Below, one piece after another: positions 36,187-46,397 of a stretch of 64,000 bases of DNA (position 1 is the stretch's first letter; each line of letters opens with the position of its first letter). This DNA is from an uncultured Bacteroidota bacterium (GTDB taxonomy: Bacteria; Bacteroidota; Bacteroidia; Bacteroidales; SZUA-534). The stretch is from the NCBI GenBank assembly GCA_946414435.1, contig CAMKOM010000003.1, positions 1 through 64,000 of the forward strand. The letters are read 5' to 3'. The notes below the pieces were generated by a model, which had not been told where the DNA came from, did no database searches, and was given only the letters and a program-made list of their open reading frames with translations. The translations under genes were made by a program, and so were the position numbers.

Positions 36187-37746
36187 ATGACAAATAAAGA
36201 CAAAATCGGCGGCTTAATTAAAAAACGAGCCGAAGCCAAACTGGGCGGAGGAGCCGCACGAATCGACAAACAACACGAGAAAGGTAAACTGACCGCTCGC
36301 GAGCGCATCAACCTTCTGCTCGACGAAGGCAGCTTTGAGGAGTTCGATATGTTTGTGAGCCATCGCTGCACAAACTTCGGGATGGAGAAACAATCGTTTA
36401 TGGGCGACGGTGTTGTCACCGGCCACGGCACCATCGACGGGCGCGTGGTTTACGTTTACGCTCAAGACTTTACGGTTTTCGGTGGCTCGCTGTCGGAGAC
36501 AATGTCGAACAAGATTTGCAAGGTGATGGATATGGCTATGAAGGTGGGCGCACCGGTAATCGGCATCAACGACTCGGGCGGCGCGCGTATTCAGGAGGGC
36601 GTGAACTCGCTCACCGGCTTTGCCAACATTTTTGAGCGCAACATTCTGGCATCGGGTGTAATTCCACAGATTTCAGCCATTTACGGCCCTTGCGCTGGCG
36701 GCGCTGTCTATTCGCCGGCCATCACCGACTTTGTGTTTATGAACAAAGACACAAGCTATATGTTCCTAACCGGCCCGAAGGTTGTGAAAACCGTTACGGG
36801 CGAAGTTGTTAACGAAGAACAACTTGGTGGCGCCCAGGTACATACATCGAAATCGGGCGTTGCCCACTTTGTTTCGGAGAATGAGGAGGAAGGCCTTATG
36901 GCTATCCGCCGCCTGCTCTCGTTCCTGCCGCAGAACAACCTTGAGGAGGCGCCGCTGCTTGAGTGCAACGACCCAATCAACCGCCTTGAGGACTCGCTCA
37001 ACGAGATTATCCCCGACAACCCGAACGAGCCGTACGATATGAAAAACGTCATTCTGGCCATTATCGACAACGGCGACTTTATGGAGGTTCACGAGAATTT
37101 TGCCAAAAACATAATTGTAGGATTCGCACGGTTCAACGGCACATCGGTGGGCATCATCGCCAACCAACCTGCCTTTATGGCCGGCGTGCTCGACAGCAAC
37201 GCTGCCCGCAAGGCCGCCCGCTTCATCCGCTTCTGCGACGCCTTCAACATTCCGATTGTGACGCTTGAGGACGTGCCCGGATTCCTTCCAGGCACCGGTC
37301 AGGAGTACAACGGCATCATATCGCACGGTGCAAAACTGCTCTACGCCTACGGCGAGGCCACGGTGCCAAAAATCACCGTCATCCTGCGCAAGGCCTACGG
37401 CGGCGCCTACATTGTTATGGGCTCGAAAGGCCTTCGCGGCGACATCAACTACGCATGGCCGTCGGCTGAGATTGCCGTGATGGGCGCAAAAGGCGCGGTG
37501 GAGATTCTGGAAGGCAAGAATATCAGCAAGATAGAGAATCCGGAAGAGAAAGCCGAATATGTAAAAAAGGCTGAGGACGAGTATGTGGAGAAATTCTCGA
37601 ACCCGTATGTGGCCGCTCAAATGGGCTACCTCGACGACGTGATTGAGCCGCGCAACACCCGCTTCCGCGTGATTCGCGCTCTGCAACTGCTCGCCACAAA
37701 GAAAGATTCGATTCCTGCTAAAAAACACTCAAACATTCCATTGTAA
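36187..37746 (+). CDS. mmdA: Methylmalonyl-CoA decarboxylase alpha subunit (carboxyltransferase)
   Basis: A 519-residue acyl-CoA carboxyltransferase. It moves the carboxyl group of (S)-methylmalonyl-CoA onto the biotin carrier, giving propionyl-CoA. Motifs of both halves are present: [12 protein letters not shown] (about 98-109), [12 protein letters not shown], a [12 protein letters not shown] oxyanion loop, and in the second half [15 protein letters not shown] and [13 protein letters not shown]. It is the first gene of a four-gene Na+-translocating decarboxylase operon, which couples propionate formation to Na+ export. The next gene starts directly after its stop. Confidence 0.93.
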   Translation: MTNKDKIGGLIKKRAEAKLGGGAARIDKQHEKGKLTARERINLLLDEGSFEEFDMFVSHRCTNFGMEKQSFMGDGVVTGHGTIDGRVVYVYAQDFTVFGGSLSETMSNKICKVMDMAMKVGAPVIGINDSGGARIQEGVNSLTGFANIFERNILASGVIPQISAIYGPCAGGAVYSPAITDFVFMNKDTSYMFLTGPKVVKTVTGEVVNEEQLGGAQVHTSKSGVAHFVSENEEEGLMAIRRLLSFLPQNNLEEAPLLECNDPINRLEDSLNEIIPDNPNEPYDMKNVILAIIDNGDFMEVHENFAKNIIVGFARFNGTSVGIIANQPAFMAGVLDSNAARKAARFIRFCDAFNIPIVTLEDVPGFLPGTGQEYNGIISHGAKLLYAYGEATVPKITVILRKAYGGAYIVMGSKGLRGDINYAWPSAEIAVMGAKGAVEILEGKNISKIENPEEKAEYVKKAEDEYVEKFSNPYVAAQMGYLDDVIEPRNTRFRVIRALQLLATKKDSIPAKKHSNIPL

Positions 37747-38622
37747 ATGAAGCCGATAAAAATCATAACACTGCTATTGACGCTGTCGGCTTGCGGTCTG
37801 GTTTCAGCGCAAAACGCAACCGACCTGCGGATTAACGAGGTAATGGTTTTCAACGATTCGAACGTGGTTGACGACTACGGGAACCACGTGGGTTGGATTG
37901 AGATTTACAACACGTCGTACAACACCGTCAACATTGGCGGCCTGTTCCTGACCGACGACGCGCAGAATCCAATCAAGAGTATGATTGCGAAAAACCATCC
38001 GCAGGCATCGATTCCGCCGCGCAGCCATTTTATAATGTACGCCACCGGCGACAACTCAACCGGACTCAGGCATCTGACATTCAAACTCGAATGCGGAAAG
38101 ACGCTCTATCTGTTCGACGGCAACGGCCGCACACTGCTCGACAGCGTGAAGCTGCCCGCCTCAATGAAGGCCGACATCAGCTACGGGCGCGAGACCGACG
38201 GCGCCGACAAGTGGGTGCTGAACGAGATTGCCACTCCGGCCATCAGCAACAACCACACATCGGCCGCAGCCGAAATTGACGAGTTCAAGAAACTCGACCC
38301 GTTCGGCGTTGGAATGGCCGTCATTGCAATGACCATTGTATTGAGCTCGCTGGCAACGCTTTACTTCTGCTTCAAGCTGGTGGGCAAAATCGCGACACGC
38401 AAAAAGAAACATCCGTTTACGGCCAAAAACGCCCAAACCGGCGAGGCCGCGACCGACGAAGTTAACGCCGCGATTGCTTTGGCACTATTTTTGCACAGCA
38501 AACAAGAGCACGACGAGGAATACACCGTTCTTACAATGCGCAAGGTATCGAGGAACTACTCGCCGTGGAGTTCAAAAATTTATGGAATGCGCAAGCGTCC
38601 GGGAGGTCTAACATCTTATTAA
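37747..38622 (+). CDS. LTD-OadG fusion protein (decarboxylase gamma-type subunit)
   Basis: A 291-residue protein. A signal peptide (to about residue 22, VSAQ) is followed by a lamin-tail-like beta domain (about 27-150: RINEVMVFNDS..GWIEIYNTS..NIGGLFLTDD). One membrane helix (about 190-215) leads into a basic, OadG-like cytoplasmic tail. OadG subunits assemble the Na+-pumping decarboxylase in the membrane. Here a periplasmic LTD domain is added at the front. It is inserted between mmdA and the biotin carrier, exactly where OadG belongs. Confidence 0.82.
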   Translation: MKPIKIITLLLTLSACGLVSAQNATDLRINEVMVFNDSNVVDDYGNHVGWIEIYNTSYNTVNIGGLFLTDDAQNPIKSMIAKNHPQASIPPRSHFIMYATGDNSTGLRHLTFKLECGKTLYLFDGNGRTLLDSVKLPASMKADISYGRETDGADKWVLNEIATPAISNNHTSAAAEIDEFKKLDPFGVGMAVIAMTIVLSSLATLYFCFKLVGKIATRKKKHPFTAKNAQTGEAATDEVNAAIALALFLHSKQEHDEEYTVLTMRKVSRNYSPWSSKIYGMRKRPGGLTSY

Positions 38623-38640
38623 CGAACAAATTATTGAATT

Positions 38641-39078
38641 ATGGAAAAGTTCATTTTTACAATAAACGGCAACAAGTACGACACTGAGATTCTCGAAATC
38701 AACGACGACAAAGCCCAAATTCAGGTGAACGGCATCACTTACAATGTCGAAATCGATAACACGAAAAAGAAAGTGGCGAGCCCCGTGGCAAGAGTGGCCC
38801 GCCCCGCAGCCGCACAAACATCGACAGCGACGCAAACCATTGTGAAACCGCGCGCCGCGGCCAACGACAACGCCATTACGGCTCCGCTGCCGGGCGTTAT
38901 CCTCGACGTGAAGGTGAACGTGGGCGACACAGTTACCGCCGGTCAGCACCTGCTCACTCTTGAGGCTATGAAAATGGAGAACAAAATCGACTCACCGAAA
39001 GACGGCGTGGTTAAAAGCATTGCCAAACACAAGGGCGACTCGGTTATGGAAGGTGACGCACTAATTGTTGTTGAATAA
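38641..39078 (+). CDS. Biotin carboxyl carrier protein of the decarboxylase
   Basis: A 145-residue biotinyl protein. The C-terminal lipoyl/biotinyl domain (about 75-145) has the EAMKMEN motif with the biotinylated Lys111. An Ala/Thr/Pro-rich flexible linker (about 44-75) and an N-terminal cap domain precede it. It shuttles the carboxyl group from MmdA to the membrane beta subunit. Its stop overlaps the next start (TAATG). Confidence 0.93.
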   Translation: MEKFIFTINGNKYDTEILEINDDKAQIQVNGITYNVEIDNTKKKVASPVARVARPAAAQTSTATQTIVKPRAAANDNAITAPLPGVILDVKVNVGDTVTAGQHLLTLEAMKMENKIDSPKDGVVKSIAKHKGDSVMEGDALIVVE

Positions 39079-40235
39079 TGGAAAACGGATTCATATCGTT
39101 TGTGCTTGAGCACATAGCACAATTCTTTTCATACACCGCCTTTGCCAATATGACCATCGGTCACCTGGTAATGATTGCCGTTGGTTTGGTTTTCATCTAT
39201 CTTGCTATTGCAAAGGAATTTGAGCCAATGCTGCTGTTGCCAATCGGTTTCGGCATCATCATTGGCAACATTGCCTTCGCCCCGGGCCTGAAAATTGGCA
39301 TCTACGAGAGCGGTAGTGTGCTTAACTACTTGCATTTCGGCGTTTTACAAGGCGTTTACCCGCCGCTGATTTTCCTTGGCATTGGCGCAATGACCGATTT
39401 TTCGGCGCTCATCTCGAACCCGAAACTGGTTTTGGTGGGCGGTGCTGCTCAGCTTGGTATTTTTGGCGCTTACGCGATAGCCTTGGCGCTCGGATTCACA
39501 TCGGCTGAGGCCGGTGCAATCGGCATCATTGGCGGTGCCGACGGCCCGACAGCCATCTTCCTTTCGTCGAAACTGGCCCCCGACCTTATGGGCGCCATTG
39601 CAATATCGGCCTACTCGTATATGGCGCTTGTGCCGGTGATTCAGCCGCCTATTATGAAACTGCTGACAACAGAGAAAGAGCGCACCATTAAAATGAAACC
39701 GCCTCGCGCCGTTTCGAAAACCGAACGCATTATGTTCCCAATCATCGGCCTGCTGCTGACTTGCCTTCTGGTTCCGTCGGGTCTGCCGCTGCTGGGTATG
39801 CTGTTCTTCGGCAACCTGCTGAAAGAGAGCACTGTAACCAAACGTTTGGCCGACACTGCAAAAGGTCCGCTCATCGACATTGTGACAATCCTTATCGGCT
39901 TGACCGTGGGCGCTTCAACACAAGCAACCACTTTCCTGACAGCCAAATCGATAGGCATCTTCGTGCTGGGCGCAATATCGTTTGTGATTGCAACGTGCGG
40001 CGGTGTGCTGTTCGTGAAATTCTTCAACCTGTTCCTGAAGGGCGACAACAAAATCAACCCGCTCATTGGCAACGCTGGTGTTTCGGCTGTGCCCGACAGC
40101 GCACGCGTTTCGGAAGTTGTTGGTCTTGAGTTCGATAAGAGCAACCACCTGCTGATGCACGCAATGGGCTGCAATGTGGCTGGCGTCATTGGTAGCGCCA
40201 TTGCCGCTGGTATCTTGCTGAGTTTCTTGAGTTGA
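39078..40235 (+). CDS. Na+-translocating decarboxylase beta subunit
   Basis: A 385-residue integral membrane protein of the OadB/MmdB/GcdB family, with about ten helices. It decarboxylates carboxybiotin and exports Na+. The family motif GGADGPTAIFLSSKLAP (about 153-169), with the Na+-site Asp, and the C-terminal GNAGVSAVPDSARVS are present. It completes the set alpha, gamma-like, carrier and beta. The following gene overlaps by one base. Confidence 0.93.
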   Translation: MENGFISFVLEHIAQFFSYTAFANMTIGHLVMIAVGLVFIYLAIAKEFEPMLLLPIGFGIIIGNIAFAPGLKIGIYESGSVLNYLHFGVLQGVYPPLIFLGIGAMTDFSALISNPKLVLVGGAAQLGIFGAYAIALALGFTSAEAGAIGIIGGADGPTAIFLSSKLAPDLMGAIAISAYSYMALVPVIQPPIMKLLTTEKERTIKMKPPRAVSKTERIMFPIIGLLLTCLLVPSGLPLLGMLFFGNLLKESTVTKRLADTAKGPLIDIVTILIGLTVGASTQATTFLTAKSIGIFVLGAISFVIATCGGVLFVKFFNLFLKGDNKINPLIGNAGVSAVPDSARVSEVVGLEFDKSNHLLMHAMGCNVAGVIGSAIAAGILLSFLS

Positions 40236-42241
40236 TGCGAAACTATCTAACTAACATAAAGTTATTTGCAAAAAGGATACTTCTGATATTCGTCTTTATG
40301 ACTGCCACAAGGCTGCTGTTCTATGCAATGAATAGCAGCCATTTTTGTTTGTCATTCAGCGAGTTAGTCTTGCATTTGCTCTACGGGCTGCATTTCGATA
40401 TGGTGTCGGTTGCATTGGCCAATATGCTGTTTGTGCTGATGAGCGTTGTTCCGGTGAGCCGGATTTTAGACAATAGCATTTATCAGAAAATACTGAAAAT
40501 CATCTTTTTAATTACAAACATCGCCATTCTTGCGTGCAATTTTGTGGATTGTAAATTCTATGAGTGGGAAGAGAAACGGCTCACGGCCGACATTTTCACA
40601 CCCGAATGGATGGGCGATGATTTTCTGACACTGCTGCCGCGATTCTTCACCGACTATTGGCCACTGTTTCTGCTATTTGCGGCCACGGTGGCGCTGTTTG
40701 TCTGGCTTTATCCCAATCACAAGCCCGTTGAAAGGCAACGCTGCACACCGCTCGAATACGCCATACAAAGCATTGTGGCTCTGCTGATTATAGCAATTAC
40801 CGCAATAGCATCGCGCGGCAGTTTTGGCGAGAAACCGCTGCGCATTATGGCGGCTGCCAAATACACCACGCCCGAACGGATGCCGCTGGTGCTGAACTCA
40901 TCGTTCACAATCTTCAAAACATTGGGCAACAGCACGTTATCACAATATAACTACTTCACCGAAGATGAACTCGAGCAGATTTACACACCACTTCACGCGC
41001 CCGGCAGCACTGCCGTTGGCAAGGGCAAGAATGTGGTTATCATCATTTTAGAGAGTTTTGGCCGCGAATACAGCGCACTGCTCAACAACTCGAAAACCGG
41101 CTACACGCCTTGCCTTGACTCGCTGATGCGCCAAGGTCTTTACTGCACAAACGCGTACGCCAACGGCAAACGCTCAATTGAAGCAATGCCGTCGGTGATG
41201 GCGTCGCTGCCGGCACTGCTCGACAAGGCGTTCATCACATCGACATACGCATCGAACCAAATTGACGGCATCGCCACCCTGCTTGGCCGGCAGGGCTACA
41301 CATCGGCCTTCTTCCACGGCGGCGCAAACGGCACAATGAGCTTCGACTGTTTTACGAGCCTTGCCGGATTCGAGCGCTACTACGGCTTTAACGAGTATCC
41401 CGACAAGGGCGATTCCGACAACTATTGGGGCATTTTCGACGAACCGTTTGAGCAGTTTATGGTGAGAGAACTTTCGACTTTCAAGCAGCCGTTTGTGGCC
41501 GGGCTGTTCACCCTGAGCTCGCACCACCCCTACACCATTCCCGAGCAGCACAAAGGCCGTTTCCCCAAAGGGCATCTAATTAATTTAGAGAGCATTGGCT
41601 ATGCCGATTACGCTCTGGGGCGATTCTTTGAGTCGGCCGCGAAAACCGACTGGTACAACAACACGCTTTTTGTGCTGACGGCCGACCACACAGCGCAGTC
41701 GGAATCGGAATTCTACCAATCGACAGTGGGGCATTATGCTGTGCCACTGATATTTATCTGCCCGTCTGACAGCGCGATGCACGGCGTCTACACCCGCACC
41801 GCGCAGCAAATCGATATTATGCCCACCATTCTCGACTACTTGGGCTGCGACGAGCCGTTTGTGGCCTTCGGCAACAGCCTGTTCGACAGCGCCGCACCAC
41901 GAGTTTCGGTGAGCTATCTGAACGGACTTTATCAGATTATCGACGACGAACGGTGCGTGATTTTCGATGGCGATGAGTTCACAACATCGATGGAAATCAA
42001 AAAGTTACATCAGAACGACGGCATCGACCGCTACGCCAACGGATACCAATTTGTTTCCATCGGCGAAAGCCTGAAACGATACAAAGCCGAAGCCGATGAA
42101 CTGCTGCGCAATCGCAATACGTATATGTCTAAAAACAAGACAGATGAGCAAAATCTGCAACTTTTGAAAGGCATCATTCAGCAGTACAACACACGGATGC
42201 AAAACAATGAGTTGTCGGCAAAACGAAATAAAATTCGTTAA
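40235..42241 (+). CDS. LTA-synthase-like membrane sulfatase/phosphoglycerol transferase
   Basis: A 668-residue protein with five N-terminal membrane helices (to about residue 200) and a periplasmic sulfatase-fold domain from about 265. The domain begins NVVIIILESFGREYSA, with the first metal-ligand Glu. The nucleophile region is NGKRSIEAMPSVMASLP, and the metal site LTADHTAQS follows. Relatives transfer phosphoglycerol or phosphoethanolamine onto envelope glycans or lipids. It starts within the stop codon of the decarboxylase beta gene (TGATG), so translation may be coupled. Confidence 0.85.
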   Translation: MRNYLTNIKLFAKRILLIFVFMTATRLLFYAMNSSHFCLSFSELVLHLLYGLHFDMVSVALANMLFVLMSVVPVSRILDNSIYQKILKIIFLITNIAILACNFVDCKFYEWEEKRLTADIFTPEWMGDDFLTLLPRFFTDYWPLFLLFAATVALFVWLYPNHKPVERQRCTPLEYAIQSIVALLIIAITAIASRGSFGEKPLRIMAAAKYTTPERMPLVLNSSFTIFKTLGNSTLSQYNYFTEDELEQIYTPLHAPGSTAVGKGKNVVIIILESFGREYSALLNNSKTGYTPCLDSLMRQGLYCTNAYANGKRSIEAMPSVMASLPALLDKAFITSTYASNQIDGIATLLGRQGYTSAFFHGGANGTMSFDCFTSLAGFERYYGFNEYPDKGDSDNYWGIFDEPFEQFMVRELSTFKQPFVAGLFTLSSHHPYTIPEQHKGRFPKGHLINLESIGYADYALGRFFESAAKTDWYNNTLFVLTADHTAQSESEFYQSTVGHYAVPLIFICPSDSAMHGVYTRTAQQIDIMPTILDYLGCDEPFVAFGNSLFDSAAPRVSVSYLNGLYQIIDDERCVIFDGDEFTTSMEIKKLHQNDGIDRYANGYQFVSIGESLKRYKAEADELLRNRNTYMSKNKTDEQNLQLLKGIIQQYNTRMQNNELSAKRNKIR

Positions 42242-42255
42242 TTTGCAGAAAAAAA

Positions 42256-43233
42256 ATGGCCGAAGAAATTCTTTTCATAGTAAACCCCATTTCGGGAACC
42301 GGAAAGCAGAAAAAGCTGAACAAAAATCTTGAAAAGACATTGAATTACAGCCTTTTCAACCCAACAATCGTGTACACACAACACGCCGGCCACGCCACCG
42401 AAATGAGCCGCGAAGCCATTGGGCACTACAAATACGTGATTGCCGTGGGCGGCGACGGAACGGTGAACGAAGTGGTGAAAGGTCTGACGGGCAGCGAAAC
42501 CACAATGGGCATCATTCCCGTGGGCTCGGGCAACGGACTGGCGCGGCATCTGAACATTCCGATGGATATGGACGAAGCCATAAAAGTCATCAATAAGCAG
42601 CTGACCGAACGCATTGATACTATGAAGATTAACAATGAATTATCGGTCAACGTGTCGGGCGTCGGATTCGATGCGCACGTGGCTCACAAATTCGCGAAAA
42701 ACGGCAAGCGCGGCTCGATTCCGTATGTAAAAATCGCCGCAACCGAGTTTCAGCACTATAAAACGCAGGCTTACAAGATTGTGGCCGACGGAAAACCGAT
42801 GTTCCGCAACGCTTTTATGATTAGCCTTGCCAACTCGGCGCAGTTCGGCAACAACGCGCTCATCTCGCCCGAAGCAAAGATTGACGACGGCCTGGTTGAC
42901 ATCTGCATTCTGTCGGAATTTCCGAAAGTTGAAGCACCGGCTGTAGGCGCGCGGCTCTTCAACCGCACAATGCACAAATCGAAATTCATTGAGATTATCA
43001 GGGCCCGCAAAGTGGAAATCGACACCAACCACCCGATTATCGCTCATATCGACGGTGAGCCGGTGATTTTCAACGATATGCTAAACATCGAAGTACAGCC
43101 GGCATCGCTCAGCATCATCTACAACGACGAGATTCAGAAACCGATAATAACGGCTATCGAGAAAGATTTTGTGAAACTGTTCGGCAAGGCCACTGGCGGC
43201 ATTTTCAGTAAGAAAAAGAGTATCAGCGAGTAA
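42256..43233 (+). CDS. Diacylglycerol kinase-family lipid kinase
   Basis: A 325-residue YegS/DgkB-type lipid kinase. It has the N-terminal FIVNPISGTGKQKK, the nucleotide-binding GGDGTVNEVVKGL (about 64-76) and the conserved IPVGSGNGLARHL motif. It phosphorylates diacylglycerol or a related lipid, probably recycling DAG released by the upstream phosphoglycerol-transferase-like enzyme; that link is inferred from gene order. The stop overlaps the next start (TAATG). Confidence 0.9.
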   Translation: MAEEILFIVNPISGTGKQKKLNKNLEKTLNYSLFNPTIVYTQHAGHATEMSREAIGHYKYVIAVGGDGTVNEVVKGLTGSETTMGIIPVGSGNGLARHLNIPMDMDEAIKVINKQLTERIDTMKINNELSVNVSGVGFDAHVAHKFAKNGKRGSIPYVKIAATEFQHYKTQAYKIVADGKPMFRNAFMISLANSAQFGNNALISPEAKIDDGLVDICILSEFPKVEAPAVGARLFNRTMHKSKFIEIIRARKVEIDTNHPIIAHIDGEPVIFNDMLNIEVQPASLSIIYNDEIQKPIITAIEKDFVKLFGKATGGIFSKKKSISE

Positions 43234-43820
43234 TGAAAAACGTAATTTTTGACTTGGGCGGAGTTGTCTTTTCGCGCGACAAACGGTTGTGTTCCAACGA
43301 TTTGCTTGCATTTTGGAAAATCATTCACGCCACCCCAACCCCGCATTTCTGGCTTGAGTTTGACCGCGGCACGCTCACGTGGGAAGAGATGGTTCTGACT
43401 ATGACTGAAGTGATGCAAATGCCTTATAATCACTGCGATGAGATTCTGCACGAAGCCATTGCGCAAACACGGCCCGTGGCAGCCACAAGCGAGCTGATTG
43501 GACAACTGAAAAAGGCTGGTTACAAACTGTTTGTGCTGTCGAATATGTCGTTTGAGTTTATTGCCGATTTTCGCAAATATCCGATTCTCAAAGAGTTCGA
43601 CGGCGAAGTGATTTCGTGCTACTACAATCTGATTAAACCCGAACGTGCCATCTACGAATTGATTTCCAACAAGTTCGGACTCAACCCCGCCGAAACGCTC
43701 TTCATCGATGACAAACCCGTGAACACCGTTGCGGCCACCGAATTCGGGTTCCATACATTCGACTTCGACCGCGAGAATCCTGAAAAAGCGTGCGATGAGT
43801 TGCGGAAGATGCTGATTTAG
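43233..43820 (+). CDS. HAD-superfamily hydrolase
   Basis: A 195-residue HAD phosphatase of the YihX/epoxide-hydrolase-like group. It begins MKNVIFDLGGVVFSRD (motif 1; the first Asp is the nucleophile, but the usual DxD second Asp is Gly, as in the FDLGGV subgroup). It has VLSNMS (motif 2) and a C-terminal ETLFIDDKPVNT (motif 4). Substrate unknown. Overlaps the lipid kinase by one base. Confidence 0.88.
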   Translation: MKNVIFDLGGVVFSRDKRLCSNDLLAFWKIIHATPTPHFWLEFDRGTLTWEEMVLTMTEVMQMPYNHCDEILHEAIAQTRPVAATSELIGQLKKAGYKLFVLSNMSFEFIADFRKYPILKEFDGEVISCYYNLIKPERAIYELISNKFGLNPAETLFIDDKPVNTVAATEFGFHTFDFDRENPEKACDELRKMLI

Positions 43821-43989
43821 TCTGTCTTTAACACTAACACAAAGGCATAACATATTGATATAAAGCGATATATGCTCACGCAAAACAATAGACAACCGAT
43901 TAATTTCTTCCATCTCATCAATCGGTTTTATCAATGGAAATCATAGAAAAATACCATAATCAATATATGATAAATGGCGTTTGAAGCAC

Positions 43990-43997
43990 TACTTTTG
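43990..43997 (+). promoter_or_regulatory. Candidate -7 promoter element (TACTTTTG) for nhaD
   Basis: Exact TAnnTTTG match 33 bases upstream of the nhaD start. Confidence 0.5.
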
Positions 43998-44030
43998 CGG
44001 CCTGAAAAAAAGGTATAAAAGTACATTGAT

Positions 44031-45431
44031 ATGTTTGCAGTTATGATTTTGGTGTTCGTGCTTGGCTACATTGCCATTGCAATGGAACACCCGTTCAGAA
44101 TTGACAAAGCCGCGCCGGCGCTCTTCATTGGATCGGCAATGTGGGCCATCTATGCGCTCGGAGCCGACAGCATCTTATCGCTAGGTCACAGCGCCGCTTG
44201 GAACAAATTCTCGCTAGGCCTTGAGGGGGGACTTAATAGCGAAAACATTCACTCATTCTTTAATTATGAACTTGTTCACCATCTAGGAGATACGGCCGAA
44301 ATCCTTTTCTTCCTGCTTGGCGCGATGACCATTGTCGAAATCGTCGACCGTCACCGCGGATTTAAAGTCATAACCGATAAAATTGAAACCACGAATAAAG
44401 TTAAGTTGCTGTGGATATTAAGTATACTGACGTTCTTTATGAGTGCCATACTCGATAACCTGACAACTACGATTGTGATGGTTGCACTGCTTCGCAAATT
44501 GGTCGACAACCAGAAAACACGCTGGTTATACGCCAGTATGATTGTGATTGCTGCAAATGCCGGCGGCGCGTGGTCGCCAATCGGTGATGTCACAACCATT
44601 ATGCTTTGGATTGGCGGGCAGGTGACAACCGAAAAAATTGTTTTCGAAGTCTTTCTGCCATCGCTCATTTGCTTGTGCATTCCATTGCTAATCCTGAGTT
44701 TTACGCTCAAAGGCGAAATCGAGCGCCCAACCGATCAGTCGATGGACAAAGACGACTGGGGCACATCGCCACGCACCCAAAAGGCAATGCTCTGCATTGG
44801 TGTTGGAGGCCTATTGTTTGTACCTGTGTTTAAGACAGTTACTCATCTTCCACCGTACATTGGAATGTTGTTGAGCCTCTCGATTGTATGGGCCATAACT
44901 GAGATTATCCACAAAAACCACGCACCGGCAGTCCAGAACAAGCTGCGCCCGACATCAATCTTGAAACGTGTCGATTCGCCCACCATATTGTTCTTTTTGG
45001 GCATTTTGTTAGCCGTTTCGGCATTACAGTCGGCCGGACATCTGGCGCTTATGTCGAACGCACTCGACAAGGGCTTCAAAGACATTTCGGGCGGCATCTT
45101 CATCATCGACATCATTATCGGCTGTCTTTCGTCGGTTGTCGACAATGTGCCGCTTGTGGCTGGCGCAATGGGAATGTATCCTGTCGAGGCCGCCGACGCC
45201 GTGGGCTACGCCGCCAACTTTGTGCAGAACGGTCCGTTCTGGGAATTCCTGGCTTATACCGCCGGCACGGGTGGTAGTATGCTCATCATCGGCTCTGCTG
45301 CTGGCGTTGCCGCTATGGGCTTGGAGAAAATCGATTTCATTTGGTACCTGAAGAATGTGTCGTGGCTTGCTGCCATCGGTTACCTTGCCGGTGCCGCATT
45401 CTTTGTCACAATGTGTGTAAGCACGTTATAG
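44031..45431 (+). CDS. nhaD: NhaD-type Na+/H+ antiporter
   Basis: A 466-residue ion-transporter-superfamily protein with about 12 membrane helices. The NhaD-like motifs DNLTTTIVMVALLRKLV (about 141-157), IVIAANAGGAWSPIGDVTTIMLW and the second-half SSVVDNVPLVAGAMGM are present. It exchanges Na+ for H+ and could close a Na+ cycle with the Na+-pumping decarboxylase nearby. It has its own promoter and terminator. Confidence 0.92.
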   Translation: MFAVMILVFVLGYIAIAMEHPFRIDKAAPALFIGSAMWAIYALGADSILSLGHSAAWNKFSLGLEGGLNSENIHSFFNYELVHHLGDTAEILFFLLGAMTIVEIVDRHRGFKVITDKIETTNKVKLLWILSILTFFMSAILDNLTTTIVMVALLRKLVDNQKTRWLYASMIVIAANAGGAWSPIGDVTTIMLWIGGQVTTEKIVFEVFLPSLICLCIPLLILSFTLKGEIERPTDQSMDKDDWGTSPRTQKAMLCIGVGGLLFVPVFKTVTHLPPYIGMLLSLSIVWAITEIIHKNHAPAVQNKLRPTSILKRVDSPTILFFLGILLAVSALQSAGHLALMSNALDKGFKDISGGIFIIDIIIGCLSSVVDNVPLVAGAMGMYPVEAADAVGYAANFVQNGPFWEFLAYTAGTGGSMLIIGSAAGVAAMGLEKIDFIWYLKNVSWLAAIGYLAGAAFFVTMCVSTL

Positions 45432-45475
45432 AATTTATTACCAATAGTTTAGGGTTATACAAGAAGTGTAAGAAT

Positions 45476-45512
45476 AAGGCTCATCCGACAGGTTGAGCCT
45501 TGTTTTATTATT
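45476..45512 (+). terminator. Intrinsic terminator after nhaD
   Basis: Arms AAGGCTCA and TGAGCCTT around a 10-base loop, followed by GTTTTATTATT. Confidence 0.8.
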
Positions 45513-45578
45513 GAAAACCAATAAATTGATTAGCATTATAGTATTGCTTCAGTAATTTCGTTATTTCCAATTTTAAAC

Positions 45579-45586
45579 TACCTTTG
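45579..45586 (+). promoter_or_regulatory. Candidate -7 promoter element (TACCTTTG) for folE
   Basis: Exact TAnnTTTG match. Transcription would start near 45593, just before the GTG at 45604 and about 50 bases before the ATG at 45646. Confidence 0.5.
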
Positions 45587-45645
45587 CTGCCTAACTTTCA
45601 ACGGTGGCAGGCATCGCGCTAGCGCCAGCAAAACCTTTGACAGAT

Positions 45646-46269
45646 ATGGATATAGAAGAAATCGACAACTACAGCTACCAACGCCACGACGACTACAATA
45701 ACGCTCAAACGCAGGCACTGACCGACCTTTACCGTCAAGTTCTCATCAACATTGGCGAAAATCCTGAACGCGAAGGGCTGAAAAAATCACCCGAACGCAT
45801 TGCAAAAGCTATGCAGTTCCTGACTCAAGGATACTATCAGGACCCGAAAGCCATTCTCGAAAGCGCGATGTTCAAAGAGCAATACTCGCAGATGGTGATT
45901 GTCAAGGACATAGAAGTGTTCTCGTTCTGCGAGCACCATATGCTGCCGTTCTTCGGGAAGGCGCACGTGGCCTATATTCCGAACGGCTACATCACCGGCT
46001 TGAGCAAGATTGCCCGCGTTGTCGATGCCTACTCGCGGCGGCTTCAGGTGCAGGAACGGCTCACCAACCAAATCAAAGACTGCATTCAGCAGACGCTGCA
46101 CCCGCTTGGCGTGGCGGTGGTGATTGAAGCGCAGCATATGTGTATGATGATGCGCGGCGTCGAGAAACAGGAATCGTGCACCACCACATCGGCTTTCACC
46201 GGATTGTTTATGAAAAGCAACGCCACCCGCGCCGAATTCATCAATCTGCTCGGCAAAAAACTGCATTAA
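45646..46269 (+). CDS. folE: GTP cyclohydrolase I
   Basis: FolE opens the pathway to tetrahydrofolate by converting GTP to dihydroneopterin triphosphate. The 207-residue protein has the [19 protein letters not shown] segment, the zinc-ligand [19 protein letters not shown] motif (Cys-x-x-His), and C-terminal QEVxT-type residues ([23 protein letters not shown]) with another zinc Cys. The start is set at ATG 45646, about 20 residues before the conserved fold; a GTG at 45604 would add 14 residues. Confidence 0.95.
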   Translation: MDIEEIDNYSYQRHDDYNNAQTQALTDLYRQVLINIGENPEREGLKKSPERIAKAMQFLTQGYYQDPKAILESAMFKEQYSQMVIVKDIEVFSFCEHHMLPFFGKAHVAYIPNGYITGLSKIARVVDAYSRRLQVQERLTNQIKDCIQQTLHPLGVAVVIEAQHMCMMMRGVEKQESCTTTSAFTGLFMKSNATRAEFINLLGKKLH

Positions 46270-46315
46270 CCGCCCTTTGGCACAAGAATTGTGTTTCGAT
46301 GTTTCGAGATTATAA

Positions 46316-46342
46316 GTAGAGACGCGGCACGCACGTCTCTAC
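46316..46342. repeat. REP-like palindrome, copy 2
   Basis: A 27-base palindrome with the same 9-bp arms GTAGAGACG / CGTCTCTAC as the copy at 11098-11125. It lies between folE and fabD. Confidence 0.8.
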
Positions 46343-46397
46343 AGTTTGTTTGGAATCTCAATTTGAAACTTCGAAATTTTAAACATATTACATTGAA

